DNA from: Gnetum montanum | Taxonomy: Eukaryota > Streptophyta > Gnetopsida > Gnetales > Gnetaceae | DNA: 64,000 nt | NCBI GenBank assembly: GCA_015680685.1 | Contig: MNCI01029020.1 | Location: 189,785 to 253,784, forward strand | Reading direction: 5' to 3' | Part shown: piece after piece, positions 21,791 to 35,700 of the stretch | Layout: every line of letters begins with the position of its first letter | Position numbering within the stretch: the stretch's first letter is position 1 | Position numbers and translations under genes: made by a program | The notes under the pieces: generated by a model | Databases searched by the model: none | What the model was told of the DNA's origin: nothing | Seen by the model: only the letters and a program-made list of their open reading frames with translations

Positions 21791-23708
21791 TTCTTATAAT
21801 TACTTTTGAGAGCAAACAATGCTTTCAAACTATTTGCAACTCTTTGTATAATGCACTAATCCCATTTGTAATTGCAGGAGCATTCTAGGACAGTATATTT
21901 GTAACAGTAATTATGTCCACATGTTCATGTCTTATAGTAAAACCAGACATCTTATGTCATGTGCCACAAATCATAATTTTTATTTTTTTGGATATTAAAT
22001 TTCATCTCTGAATATCGATAAAAGTCATTAAGAGTATTAAGCACTTGCTATAACGCTTCCAATTGTAATTGCAAATTATAAAATAATAAAAAATAAACAA
22101 GTTAGTTTGATCGTAATTAATGTATTAGTATTTTCCACAATTAAGTTGGTAGCTTTATTTAATAAGTGATGAAATTGTTAACCACTAAATTATAGACGAG
22201 GCCATGATCCGCTATGATTGTACCATGTTTTAAAAATTAACCAATCGTATGCCATGGACACCATACATCAATGATGACTTCCGTGTTGGAGATCCATAAT
22301 CAGACTAGAAAAATCCCATTCATGCTTAAAATACATGCTTAAGACACATACCCACGCAATGAAACACCATGATGAGACCTCCTCCTCACTTCAACCGTCA
22401 AATTTTTTTTTTTCAAAGTTCTGTACTCTTTTTCAAAAGGGAGGGATATTGTGAGAGAACGTTGTTACAGATATGGTCACGTACAGAGTTCCCTTTACCA
22501 ATTAAAAAAATTCACCTTTATTAAAAACGATTCCATCCCCCCAAAAAAACATTTTATCGAAATACACAATCCCTTTATCTATTGAAATGTTTAAAAAACC
22601 CAAAGCACTAGCGGCGATAAACAAGAACGAAATCCCATCTCGGAACTTTCAAACTTAGCTCTGAAAAGCTGTCCAAAAAATTGCGTGGACCAGAATTTCT
22701 TTGCAGAACAACGGAAGAGTACTTTCAATGTTCAGTTAGGCTAGGCCTGTCCAAAACGATTGACTCAGCCTGAATTTGCTGCCTCTCTATCTTAAAATGC
22801 TTTTGCCTCTGCAAAAGTGTAAAGCGACCGCCAGGGTTACGTCGAAATTCATTTTCATGTCGGTGGTTTTCAGCTTTTCTGCTTTTGTGTCTTCGCACAT
22901 TCCAATCACAAGATGTAAGAGGATAGCGAAGCTTCGCATCCGGAAGTCGAGCAACCCAAATGCTACGTATTACACCTCTTTTGCACTGTACGTTCTTCGC
23001 ACGTTTTGTTTGACATTCTTCATTTTTTCCTTCCCCTCACGGAGCAGCCGTGCCTGGGATTCCTCGCCAGAAATTCCAAGGAAGTTGATTACATTTCTGT
23101 AAACTCTGGTGACTCGCTGGTACGTTTTTTTGCCGGATTTGAGATTTTTCAAGTTTGTTCCGCGGATAAGTAGTTTATCTTGCGTTAAGTTACCGTGAAG
23201 CATTTTTTTAATCGAATTTTTACTTTTTTTCAGAGTGAACTTTCGCGAACTCTATAATTTACGTTCCAATTAGGAAAATAGGTTAAATGAGCTTTAGTAG
23301 GAACAACTACTTTCTATGTAATGGATTGAAACCTTTGTCCTTTATTTTCATTCCTTTTTTTTAGACGTTGTACCTTCGCCGGAATCACGTGGACATGAGT
23401 GTTTTAAATAATTGTATCCGGTTGGTGAAACTCATTCTACTTGATTGAGCATTTTTCTAAAACAATATCTTTTGTCGTGTTTTTTAACAATTTGGTTTTG
23501 TGTTTATGTGCTTGGCATCGATATTCTTTTGTCGTCGTGGGAGAGTTTCGTGCACGATTTCTATATTAATTTCACCGTAGGATTTTCTTATTATGTTGTG
23601 TTTCTTTGCGCAGTTTTTGATAAAAAATTATAGTACATTGAAGAACATTGATCTGGGCAGCCAACTGTTTAAGCTTCGTCCATACAAAGGAACACGCTCT
23701 CTGGTTTG
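21791..23708. other. Upstream region of the coiled-coil gene
   Basis: No transposon or intact gene is recognised. From about 22,600 the base composition rises and becomes unique-looking, which fits a promoter and 5' untranslated region. A 5' intron could start at CTGGTACG near 23118. A 108-residue open stretch at 22776-23102 lacks recognisable features and is not called. The exact transcription start cannot be read from the sequence. Confidence 0.4.
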
Positions 23709-26700
23709 ATGGAACTGAATACTAGCGAAAATTCAGAAAGTTTAACTGCGGCGGTTACTGAGAAAGGCGTTGGTGAAGTTATCAGTGACACTTTCAAGAC
23801 GAACAATCAGGTAAACTGCCCTTTCTTGGTTTAACAATAATATGATGGTGCATTTTTGCACGATGCTATATTTTATTTCATGTAATGGAAGATGGTATTG
23901 AAGCAGCGCTAACCCTCGACGGAAGTCCAATTGCTGGTGATGGTATTACTGAATCAATTAATGTTGAAAACCCCAAAGAAAAAAAATATTTTTTTTCCTT
24001 CCTAAAAATGATTTTAACAACGCAAGTTTATAAATAAAACATTTGTTTACATAGAGAGAAGCGGGTAAATTGAAAATGGGTTGTTGTTAATGTCATTTAC
24101 AACATTTCGGATTTACTTATGTTTTAATTTCTGCAGGTTGCTGAAGCTGATGCACAAGCTAATCCAGTTGAAGATGAAGTATCACATTTACCGCTTGAGT
24201 CAGAGAAAGAAAATGCAAAAGGGGAAGACAGCGAGGAGAAATCTGTTTTGCCCAAGGATTCTATGCCGGAGGAAAATAAACAGAATGATGAAATAAAGGT
24301 AACAAAAGTGATAAGAAATTCAGAAGTCTAATTCAGTAGATTCAACTAGGTTTACATGATTAATTTGTCTCATTTCACATCAAGGCATATGGGACTGCAA
24401 CACATCCTATTAGAAATAAAGTTTCTTTCTTGATGAAGTGTTCACCTTTGAAGATGTAGTTGTGGCTAAAGATGGACCTGTACACTGGGTGAAAGTAGCA
24501 TTAATCATAGAACCAGGTAATTTGGAAATTAGTTTACCCAAGGATAGAGTTGTAAACAGTAAAGTGTTTAGAAATAGAAAATTGGAAAGCGGATGGATCA
24601 GAGGTTACAGTGAGAACAGAAATGATATCTTTTTGAATGTCTATATTACATTGATTTCAGAAATGGAACATAATAAAAGGGTCGTCACCTAGAAACCTCT
24701 TTTCAAGTGGTGGATGCAAGCTCAAACCCACGCCTTAAGATCCAATAAACAAGCACCTTACAATCATTTTAAATGATGGTCCCAAGAAATAGAACGTAAT
24801 AGAACATTCAAATTTCTCACCAATTGTTAATGTACAAAAAAGGATCTTAGTTTTGTAGAAGAGCAAGGCAGTGCTATGAACGAGATGGAAAGCAGTCCCA
24901 TCTTTCAAAATAGGTAGAATATTGAAGGTGACACTATGGACAATGGGGATGATTCTGGGGAAAATATCTTTACCAGAGGAAATACTTTGTTGCCTTGTAA
25001 ATGAAACTGAATGTTCTGAGAAATTTTAAAATATGAAGAACAAGGAATTTGCAGAATCTAAGGCAACAACTGACAAACAATATACCGACCTCTTAGAATG
25101 TTGATACAATTATTCCCGTGATGTTTGCTGTGTATTTCAGCAAATAGTAAATCACAAAGCTAACAGAAACCCAGGTGACGTGGAAACTAGTTTGTGCAAG
25201 GACAGATATAAACAATGATGTTCTGAAATATCAGTAACCAAAGACCCAGGCCACTTGGCAATTAGTTTGCGCAAGGATGAGAGATGTAGACAGTGAAACA
25301 CTTATAAAGAAGAAATATGGGAAGGGCTACTGGCTCAGAGATAACAAGGATGACAGGAAAATTAGATCATTTTAAATTTCTATATTTCATTGATTTTAGA
25401 TGATTGGGCACATTGTAAATAGAGCGTTCAAATTTTTTTTACCAGAATATTGATGTACATAATGTAAATCTTCAAGAAGCAACTATATAATACAGACATC
25501 AGAGGAAGACTTGGAGTGGCTTCTATTTCAGATAAGCTACAAGAATGGCAGCTTAGATGGTTTGGAAATGTGCAAAGAAGATCATATAATGAGCCTATCA
25601 ACAAAGGTTACTACATCACTGTTCCAGGAAAGTCACTGAAAGGAAGACCAAAGAAGACATAAGAAAAAAATGATCAAAGTTGATTTGTAGAAATTACAAA
25701 TGAATAAAGATCTAGCTCTTCATAGAGGTGAATGGTGAAAAAGAACTCATGTAGCTGACCTCATTTTGCTTGGACAAGGCTAGGATGATGATGATGAAGA
25801 ACATTGATACCCCAAGTAGGAGAAGCTCATAAAATCATGCTTTGAATGAAGTTTTTGCATTACAAATATAGCTGAAAGTGCTCAAATGCTTTAAAAAATG
25901 AAGTATAAGGAACTTGCAGAATCCAAGGTAACAAATGTCCAACAACATATTGGACTTTTTAAAACTAATATAAAAATTGAATATGGCTCTTTCAAGAAAG
26001 TTGTCCTGGAGGATTATAAATGAGGATGTCCTGTAAGTTGAAGTGATGAAGGCAAAATATTGAAACCATATGTAAGAAAGAAGTTCTAAAAGGACCACAT
26101 ATTAGTGGCTCTCGAGTGCTATGAAAATGGCTTGAGAATGTGTGGACATTGATGAAAATCATTTTACAAAATCTCATAATGCCAAGGCTTGCTTATGGAA
26201 GACTAAATACTCATGCAAACTTGCAGAGGCATATTATTCTCTATGAGAGGTGGCTCAAGTGGTTAGCCATTGTCTGACAAGGATTTGCAGGCAAGAGGTC
26301 GTCAGATCGAGTTACACTTGAAGCATCATTATATTCTTCTATAACCTAAACCTAATTTTTAAAGGTCATTTATTTTTTGGGATATCACAAAAAAGTAAAA
26401 CTTTTAGCAGTAAATAACTTGATGAAACAAGGATGGATGATGGTTAACATCATTTCTTTAAGAATGTTTGTGAGTATAGCAGTTGTTTCTTTATCTTTGT
26501 CCTTTAATTCCTCATATTTGGAACAAGGTTTGGACAGCTACAATACAGTATAATGAAATTGAACTGTTTTTTATTATGTCATAGATCCAACGGTAATATT
26601 GGATCAACCCAGTTTCAACCTCTTTTAAAGCATACCTATATATATTAGCAATTACCCATAGGGATTGAACCTGTGACTTGCCAAAGTCATTAGCCAACAA

Positions 26701-29700
26701 ATCACATACCTTGATAATTAAATGGGAAGAAATTAAATACCTTAGTCATAGTTCAAACTTGAAACTTTTTGGTTGGCAGCCCAAATAAAATACCAGTTGA
26801 ATTATCAGTATTATATAGTGCCAAAATCTTTGCTGGACATTAGTTGGTGGAATATGGCTTACTAACAAAATTTGAAGTTATTGTGCTGAAAAGAGATGAT
26901 AGCATGACAAGAAGGAAATAGGAGGATTGGTAAAGACAAAGATGGACAAAAAAAAGGCGCTGTCCAAATAATAACAAGGCCAGAAGATCGGGTGATAAGC
27001 ATACAAAAAGGATCACTGCTGACATCAGATATTACATATATATAAGGATTTTGTAAAACATTGTATGAAGTAATTTACAAAATACTGAAGTTCATGGGAG
27101 GGAGTTCATAAAGATGCCTTCGGTAAAGGTTGTATGAAAAGAATTGTATGAATGGAATGAATGTACATTGATGTTATGAAATTAATTGGTAACAGTAATG
27201 GTGACATTAATAACCTCTACTCTCACAAAAATGAACTCTGAAAAAAAAAATGTTAAAAGACCTTGGCCAAGAGATTAAAGACTCAGTAAGTTGAGCAATG
27301 AATGCTATCATTTTTTTGAAAGCTTATGCAATGGAACCTTTATCATATCTCTTTGTTGATCTCTAAAATTCCAGGAATGTTCTAGTTGCTTTTCAATTCT
27401 TGGTTTTTTATCTAGAAAATTTTCTTTTTACTTATTTTTAAAAAGCTAATACAAAATTCACTTGATATTTGTTGTTTATTTCAGGTAATTGTAGATCATG
27501 AAGAAAAAAAAGACACAGAGGACTTGGAAATTAGTTTGGTCAAGAATGGAGATATAAACAATGTTGCACTTAAGGAAATAGGAAGTGGGGAAGCTGATGA
27601 ATTTGAGGTAATAACAAAAAGAGTGTTTGTTTTTTCAAATTCTTATATTTCACTGATATGTAACACATTGTAAATGGTAAATGGAGGAATCAAATTTTAT
27701 TGCCAGGTTGTAGATGCACAGAATGTCAAATTTCAAGAAGTAACATCCATGTCGCATGAAAGAGAGGCTGTAAACGAAGAGCATGATTCCAGGGAAATGC
27801 TATGCAGCATTTTGAACGAAACAGAAAGTTCTCAGACCTATCCATTTATGAAACATAATGAAGGGAAGATTCTAAACAGAGAAAATGGTCCCAGACAAAT
27901 CTCTTTGTCGGAGGAAACGCCTGGTAGCATTATAAATGTTACTGAAACTGCTGAGACATTTCAAGACAGGGAACATGAGGAAGTGGCTGAATCCAAGGTA
28001 GATATTGGCAAATAGGATATTGGGCTTTTTAAATGTTGATACAAAGTTCACTTCATATTTGTTTTTTGTTTCAGGAAATGTTAGATCATAAACTAGCAGA
28101 GCAGATTTTAAACAGAACCTTAAATTTACATGGCAAGACAATTGATTCAGAAAGTGCTGATGTATCTGAAGATGTTCAGCTTATGGAAGCTGGAAATGCA
28201 TCTATGGGCAGTAGACAATACAATGGGGAAAATATATTGCTATTGAATGGTCCTAACGGTGCCATAAATGCTCAGAGTAAAATATTTCAAGAGAGAGAAA
28301 ATGATAAGACTACCCTCTCAGATATAAAAATGATGACCCAGAAAATAAATGAAGCTGCATCAAAGTTTTTGTATTTAAAAGAGGATTCGAACATTTTTGA
28401 GACCCTGGAAAATATTTATCAATATACATTGACCTTGAAAGATACAGAAAACTCATGCAAAGTGGATAACCCACTTGTCAAATGCAGTGGAAACGAAATG
28501 CTGCATGAATCTACTAATCAGCTAGAGTCTGCAAATCAAGAAGGTATGGCAATATCGTGGGCAAATGATGGTTTTGTTGATACACAGGGCATACCAGATG
28601 AAATTGATTTAGAATATTTTAAGCAGGAGATTTTGGACCTAGAGGCAAAGTTCAAGCTCTTGGTCAAGGAGAGTGAAGTTTCTCAAAAGCGTGTCATTGA
28701 GTTGAGTATAATAAACATTATATCTGAATCACAATGCAAAGATTTAGAGAAAGCATTATCTGCGTTCCTTACGGGGCTAAGTAAGCTTCATACAGAACAT
28801 GTTCATAAGCAAACTGATGATCCTTCAAAAGTTATTGACAGATATTATTTGCAGGCAAACATGTATTCTCAAATTGAACTTGACGTAGCAAATCAATTTA
28901 TCGATTTGAAAGAAAAGCTTTTGATGCAAGAGAAAGTGATACAGCAGACAGAATTGGAGGCAATGCGTCTAAATGAAAAGTTGGATTGCCTGATACGGTC
29001 TCTAGATAAGTCTAAATATGAGGCACAAAATATGTGTGCATCAGCTGCTAGAGTTGAGATTGAATCACACTCAGCAAATGAGAAAATAAGAGAGTTAAAT
29101 GTTCTGTTTGAAGATATACAAAAGAAACTAATTGTGGAGAAAGAAAATAATCGCAACTGTGTGGCAGATCTAAATAAAAAGCTGAATTCCCTTCAAGACA
29201 CTTTTGATAAATTTAATTTTGAGGCAGAAAATATGCTCGCAGTAACAACTGAAATGGAGATTGAATCTCTCTTAGCATATGGGAAAATTGCAGAGTTGAA
29301 TGTTTTATTGGGAGATTTACAAAAAAAGCTTACTGAGGAGGAACACAAGAATCATAATCAGGTTGCAGATCTAAATGCAAAGTTGGATTTGCTTAAAGCC
29401 TCTTTCAATAGATCTAACCATGATGCAGAAAATATGTTTGTATCAGCAACAAGGATGGAGATTGAATCTCTTTTAGCATATAGTAAAATTGCAGAATTGG
29501 ATGTTCTGGTAGGAGATTTGCAAGACAAGCTTATGGAGGAGAGACAAAATAATTGTAATTGTGTAGCAGAGCTTAGTAATATGGCTAAGAAAAACTTGAA
29601 CTTAAATTCTGAGCTGCAGGGTCTTATGGGCTATATCCGTGAACTAGAAAAAGGAATAGATCTGGTTAAGAATGAGAATCAGACAGCCAGATTGCAGTTT

Positions 29701-32700
29701 AACTCTATGGCAAAAGGAATTAATGCTGTGCTTGGCAAGCTTGTACATGAAAGGCATGCACTTCATAAAAAGGTTGGTTTCATTTTGTGTGGTGTTCGGT
29801 TACAATATCATATAGAATTATACATTTATGTTAAATGAAAACAAAAGAAATAGAAAATGGAATTTTGGATGTATAGATACCACTCACCTGTATTGATTTG
29901 CCCTGTACTAGCAAGCTATTTCTTCAGATTGGCTTCTGAATAGCATATGCTAGTGTATATGTGAATGACTTATAAAATACCGAACTTGGTTGGTATGGTT
30001 ATAAAGCACAATTACTACTGATTGAAAATGCCAACGAAATCAATAAACAAGGTAAGTGATTTATATCCTAATTGTAAGGGGCTAAGACTTATTGTAGCTT
30101 AGAATTGCGGAGGCTTTGCCACGGTTTATTTACTCATTCAACTATAGATGGGTGATTTAACGATAGTTTATATGGGTGGTTGTCTGTCTGATGCCATCCT
30201 AAACATATATTTTAATGGTGTGGTATGTGCAAACTTGAACCTTGAACCTAAGAATTATATTTAGAATGCAGTACCCTTGAAGTCAAGCGTCACCCACTTT
30301 ATCATTCACAATGTTGAGGTACACTTAACTAAATTATAATGCTCATTTATTCTTCACTGAAGTGATTTTGAGTCCTGTGATACAAGTAAAGACAAAAGCT
30401 TGGGAAATGAAATTAATTTAATGACCAGGTAGAAATATACAATTAGCGAGAGTCAAAAATCCTGTTCACTTTATATGCCGTTGATGTCTTATTTTGAGTA
30501 AAAAAAATGATTGCAGGAAGCAATACCATAAGATATTTTACCAGAATAGATTGCAGGAAGCATTATCACTAGTTTAGCTATATATTTATGATGTATATCT
30601 ATAATGTGGATAAGAGAATCTTTTCCCTTTTCGAGAAATCAAATTATAGGATCAAGTCTAACAAATTTGTGTCTAATATAGGATGAAAGATTTGAGAAAT
30701 ATTATTTAGCATTAGATTATTGGCGCTGTAGAGGGTTATGGATGAAATATAATTTAGTGCTACAAGAATAAGGTCTTTAATTCAGTATATATGAAATATA
30801 ATGTAGCATTACACATTACAGGATTATGATTAGCAGTAGATTGGCAGTAGGCCTCTTGGCCAAAGTAAGTTTATTGCATTGAATTTTTTAAAAACATTTT
30901 GAGTATCCTTATTTTCTTACATTTGACAATGTTGATCTTTGAAATATTTCTGCCTCCAAATATGCATGTTCACAACAGTGGCAATTGCTTTCCAGGTTAA
31001 ATTAGCATTCAAATTCTAATATAGAATGATGTTGCTTGGTTCTCTGGTATACTTTTTGGATTATTACTTGTGCATAGAACTTATCTGTCGTTATTATTCT
31101 CAGGTCTCCATTTTGGTTAATACAAATCATGGTTTGGAAAGAAATTACTTGGAAAGGGAAAAAGAAAAAGAAGTTCTCATTTCAAAATATAAAAATGATC
31201 TAGAGAAATCCAAGGAAAATGAAGAGATCCTTAGCAGAAAGTTACAAAGCCTCAAGATTGTTTTAAATAAATATGGTTTGAATGTTCAGTTACCTGGGCT
31301 TCAAGAGCAGTCTTATTCAGTAGAGAGCAACGTACCAGAACAGGTCTTATTTTCTGCTTTGTTCTATTTCGCTTTTTGATGCTTGGAAAGTATTTCATAT
31401 TAGGTTGGATTTTAAATGGATGCCTATCTTGATATTATCATAGAAATCACATAGAAACCACAATAAGTATTAATTAGATTGTCTTTCTTTGATTTCATAA
31501 TTTGTCACATGCTATTCAGAAGGCACTCAAAATGGTTTTGCATATGATAAATTTATGCATTCAAATTTGGCGCATCCAAAAATGTCCTTTCTTCTAAAGG
31601 AGAAGGGAGGTGAATTGTGTAATGTGATTTCCCCATGGCTTTGAGGGGATGATGAGAAAACAAACACCCACAACATTAATCTAGTATTTAATTACGAGAG
31701 AAAAATTGGGGTGACTATTAGAAACTGGTAGCCCAACATTATGAAAACTGAAAACTGGAAACTTGAAAAGTTTGAAAATTTTTATTACGTCCAAAGACAT
31801 TGGGGATATATGCAACAGTTGAAACATACAGGGAACGTACTTGAAGAATTTATACACAAAGTTACCAACTAACTTTGTAAGCTTCTGAAACAAAGCTAGA
31901 TATGATTTCATTTGAATATGATTTATTAAGGTGTGTTGAAAGATATGATATTCATCTTCAATAACATTTTAATAACAAAGATGATAGGTCTATTCTGCCT
32001 ATGGAATTTTAAGTCATTTTGAATTGTGAAATAATGGGATGGCATTCTTGCCTTACCAAGTTGAGTCCACAAACGTTAAGGGAGTCCAGTAGTTAAATAA
32101 GCTACATTACCAATGATGCCTCCCTTAATATCATTCTTATAAAATTGGTAATTTCTTTCAGCGTTTTCCCAACATTTTTGTACTGCCTTTTGTCTGGTAA
32201 TTAAACAAATCCAACAAAAAATTTGCTTGTTCATACTTCATTTATGAAGGCACAACATACCCTTGTGGGACCAACGTTCCTCCCGGGTTGCATGCTTTAC
32301 CTTTGTAGAGTTCATCAATTAGTAAATTAGAAAGAACGTAGACATATGGTACAAATTGACAAACAACCTCTACTTTCATTGGTAGCAAATCAACTTCTAA
32401 TAGTAAGATGTCATATTGTGTTTGTTGTTTAAACCTTGTTTAACAGATACTGTTTTAAAACTTGCAACTTTTACCAGTGCTTTGCTGATAGCTTAGGACC
32501 CCAAGCAACACGTCCATATAAGATAATTGGTTGAATAATTGCGAGGCAAAGTTATTTCTGGATATCCCAAGGGAATTGATTTTTCTTTGTAATTATTTTT
32601 AGTGTATAGAGGGCTTTCATTGCACCATTGATTTTGGTTAACACATATATCCCATTCAAAGTTGTTAAAACTATGCCAAACCTAACTATTCATAACATTG

Positions 32701-35700
32701 AATGATGTCAATTGCCACATTTCCTATTTTGAAAGAATTCAAAATAGTAAGTGTGCCATGTGCCACACCATAATTGTGATTTTTTGAACATACTTTCATG
32801 GCTGCAAGCCCTTGCTAGATTTTGAAAATAAATAACACAATCAGCAAAAATAAGAAGGATGATTCTTTATTGAAATTGAATAATTAGATAGAGCCTCTTT
32901 CATCCAGACTTATAATGCATAAATGAAAATTTCAAGCAATGTAGAAGAGTAAGGACAACCTTGTTTCATTCCAATAGAGCTACAAAAGAGGACACTTTCT
33001 TGGGAGTGAAGATATTTGAGTTGGATGTGAGCCTCTCAGTAAAGCTTTTGAATTGCAGATATCAATGCTGTTGCAGTCATGATGTTGTGTAGGTGCTACC
33101 AAAATTTGTTTGTATTTTTTTTGGATAGAATCATAAGCTTTGGAGAAGTCCACAAAGCAAATAGATGTTCTTTTATTTGAGCTTTTTCTTTTTTCCTTCT
33201 TTTTTTAAGGAGGTATTTTATGTAACAAAATGATCAATAGTAGAGTGGTGTTGTCTAAAATCAGCTTGAGATAGTGCATGCAGTTGATTTTCCCTTTTGC
33301 ATTCGCTGATCTTCCATTGAAAAATATTTTCTAGGAGCTTGGCAAAGATGTTGATTACAATCAATCTCTGGTTATTAACATCAGACTTGGAACCTTTTCT
33401 TAAGTGGAGAACTACCTTGTTACTGCACCATCATTGTCCAAACCAAATTCCAATGGAGACTAATTTGTGCCAAATTTCCCTCCAAACAAGAGGTCTGCAC
33501 ATAGGTCTTCTACATAAGTTTCTTTTCTAGAAGAAAGGTTTCAAAGATCTGCAACAACATCACATGATTGAGAGAGTTTGTTGTTAGTAATTTAATGTTC
33601 CATATCTTTCTTTCCGCAAATAAGGTTTGGTAGAAGTTTTAATCATCTTGGAAAGAGAAATTATATTCTGGTCTTTGTCTACTTTACTATAATTTCCATA
33701 ATTCAACTTGTCTTTTTCTAATAAATTGTCTCTTCTTCTTTCTAATGAAATTTCTATATAATTTCACTCTCTGATGATTTATGGAAATTCAGACATAATC
33801 TTGCTTCCTACATTTGTTGTCAAAACCATTAATTGTTGCTTGCAGAATGTTCCTTTGACACGTGCTGGGCAGTAGCGAACAAAGGGACCACTAGATTTCT
33901 ATCAGAATTCCCTTTTTTCAGTTTCAGCTTGAAACTGAAACTTAAACGTCTTCATTTATTCTGTAATAAAATTGTCTTTGGCAGAAGTTAGGATTTTGAA
34001 ATTTAGGTGCAAGAACAAGACTGATGTGTAAATTAAACTAGAGCATCACATATACTTAATTGTTGAATTGTTGACAAATTTCCAAGACTAGTGATTAAAA
34101 AATTGATACTAGGATGGCCTTGTGAACTTGCAAAAGTTCTCATTATCATCATCATGGTGCCTTTATCCCATCAATATGGACTGATGATCTGTTAAGGTAG
34201 GTGAAGGATTTGATTATGATTGTTTTATGGCTAGCTGTCTACCTGACACCATAGCCTCAACGCAAATTTTTACCACATACCCAAATTCGATTGTGTCATA
34301 GTATTGACTGAACTTGCAAAAGTGAAGCCACCTAAATTTGGACGTTTGTTGATGTCATTTGGAACGATAAGATCTAGGGTCTGTCTTCACTCTAATAATT
34401 GTTTTTCTTTGTGATTGAAGCTCGTCTATAGAAGATCTATTCCAATCTGTATTGATCTCATGTTTCAAGGGCCTTGAGAATTCCAATGCATAGTGGGAAT
34501 TTGTTTAAGACCAATACTAGCATTAAAATCATGGACAAAAACTTTTCCCATTTGGCAGTAATTAACAATATCCATACCAAGTGATTAAAATGGTTTGTCA
34601 TGTAACATGCCTTCTTTATACAAGGTGGTATGCCATGGAGTTAAATAGTGGAATGCAAGAAACTAGTTATGATTAATTTTTGACTAGACACACTGTATTT
34701 TCATTTACTTTATTAATTTTAATTTGTTCTGTAAGCTGTTTTTTTTTTGGAAGAAAGTTCGGGTGTATTTATAGAAAAAAGGAATTACAGCTGATATGTA
34801 CATCACATCCCTACCCAGCAGAAAACTAGGAGGGAGAAACAAGCAAGATAACAAGGGGTGAATTGCCACCCCAACACCAAAATGTCTATCACTCTCAATC
34901 CTGCGTAGGGGTTATACCCCTAGTATCAACAAAAAGCTGTGGGGGGTAAGTGATGAACCCAAAACCCACCACCCCCCCCCACAAAACTTCATGCCCTAAC
35001 AAACCAGTGACATGGCCCAAAATGCGCTAAGGCATCCCAAACAATTGACATACCCCATATAGGCTAAAAGTCAAACTTAACAAAGACAAAAATCCTGCAA
35101 AAATGGGAACCAACCCCAACACCCATCAACACTATAGTCGTAAAGGGAGGTGAGTACAAGCACAGATCACTTCCTCTTGACCATGTGCATCCTGCACAAC
35201 CTAGTGCCTCTCTGAGTCGACAAAAGTAGTTGCCTCTTTGAAGGTAGCCTCCATTTTGGCACAAACTTCCGGATGCCCCTCCCTATCTGGGTGCAACGCA
35301 CGTCCCTAGTGCTGAATATGTTGGCGGAGCACACTCCATGGCCCACTCCTCCCAATGTTTAATATGACGTGAGGGCAGTGCCCTTGTTGCAGCCATGTAT
35401 GTGCACTATTCTCATGTGCAACATCAAGCCTTATGTGTATTTGCACCTCCTCCTCCTCCTTCCTTTCCCTAAGTTCCCATTCTTCTTGTTCCCACCTTTC
35501 TTGCTCACAGGCCTCCTCTTGCAACTGGGCTCTAATAGTTGCCCTTAGTTCCACCTCCAACACTAGATCCCATTGTCGGCCCTCCTCTCTCGCCATGTCC
35601 AAAGATTGTTGTTCGGTCTCCTCTAGTTGCTTTTGGAAAGACTCCTCTTGTTTTGCCCATATGCTCTCCCCAACGGCTCCTTTCCTCTCTTGCTGCGGTC

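Noticed and set aside
22776-23102. 108-residue open frame upstream of the coiled-coil gene
   Set aside because: Biased, hydrophobic/basic composition with no domain, no splice link to the downstream exons in frame, and a position typical of a 5' untranslated region.
26641-26720. A functional tRNA gene on the minus strand
   Set aside because: Only the A-box- and B-box-like segments match; no cloverleaf or acceptor stem can be formed, so SINE-like is the better reading.
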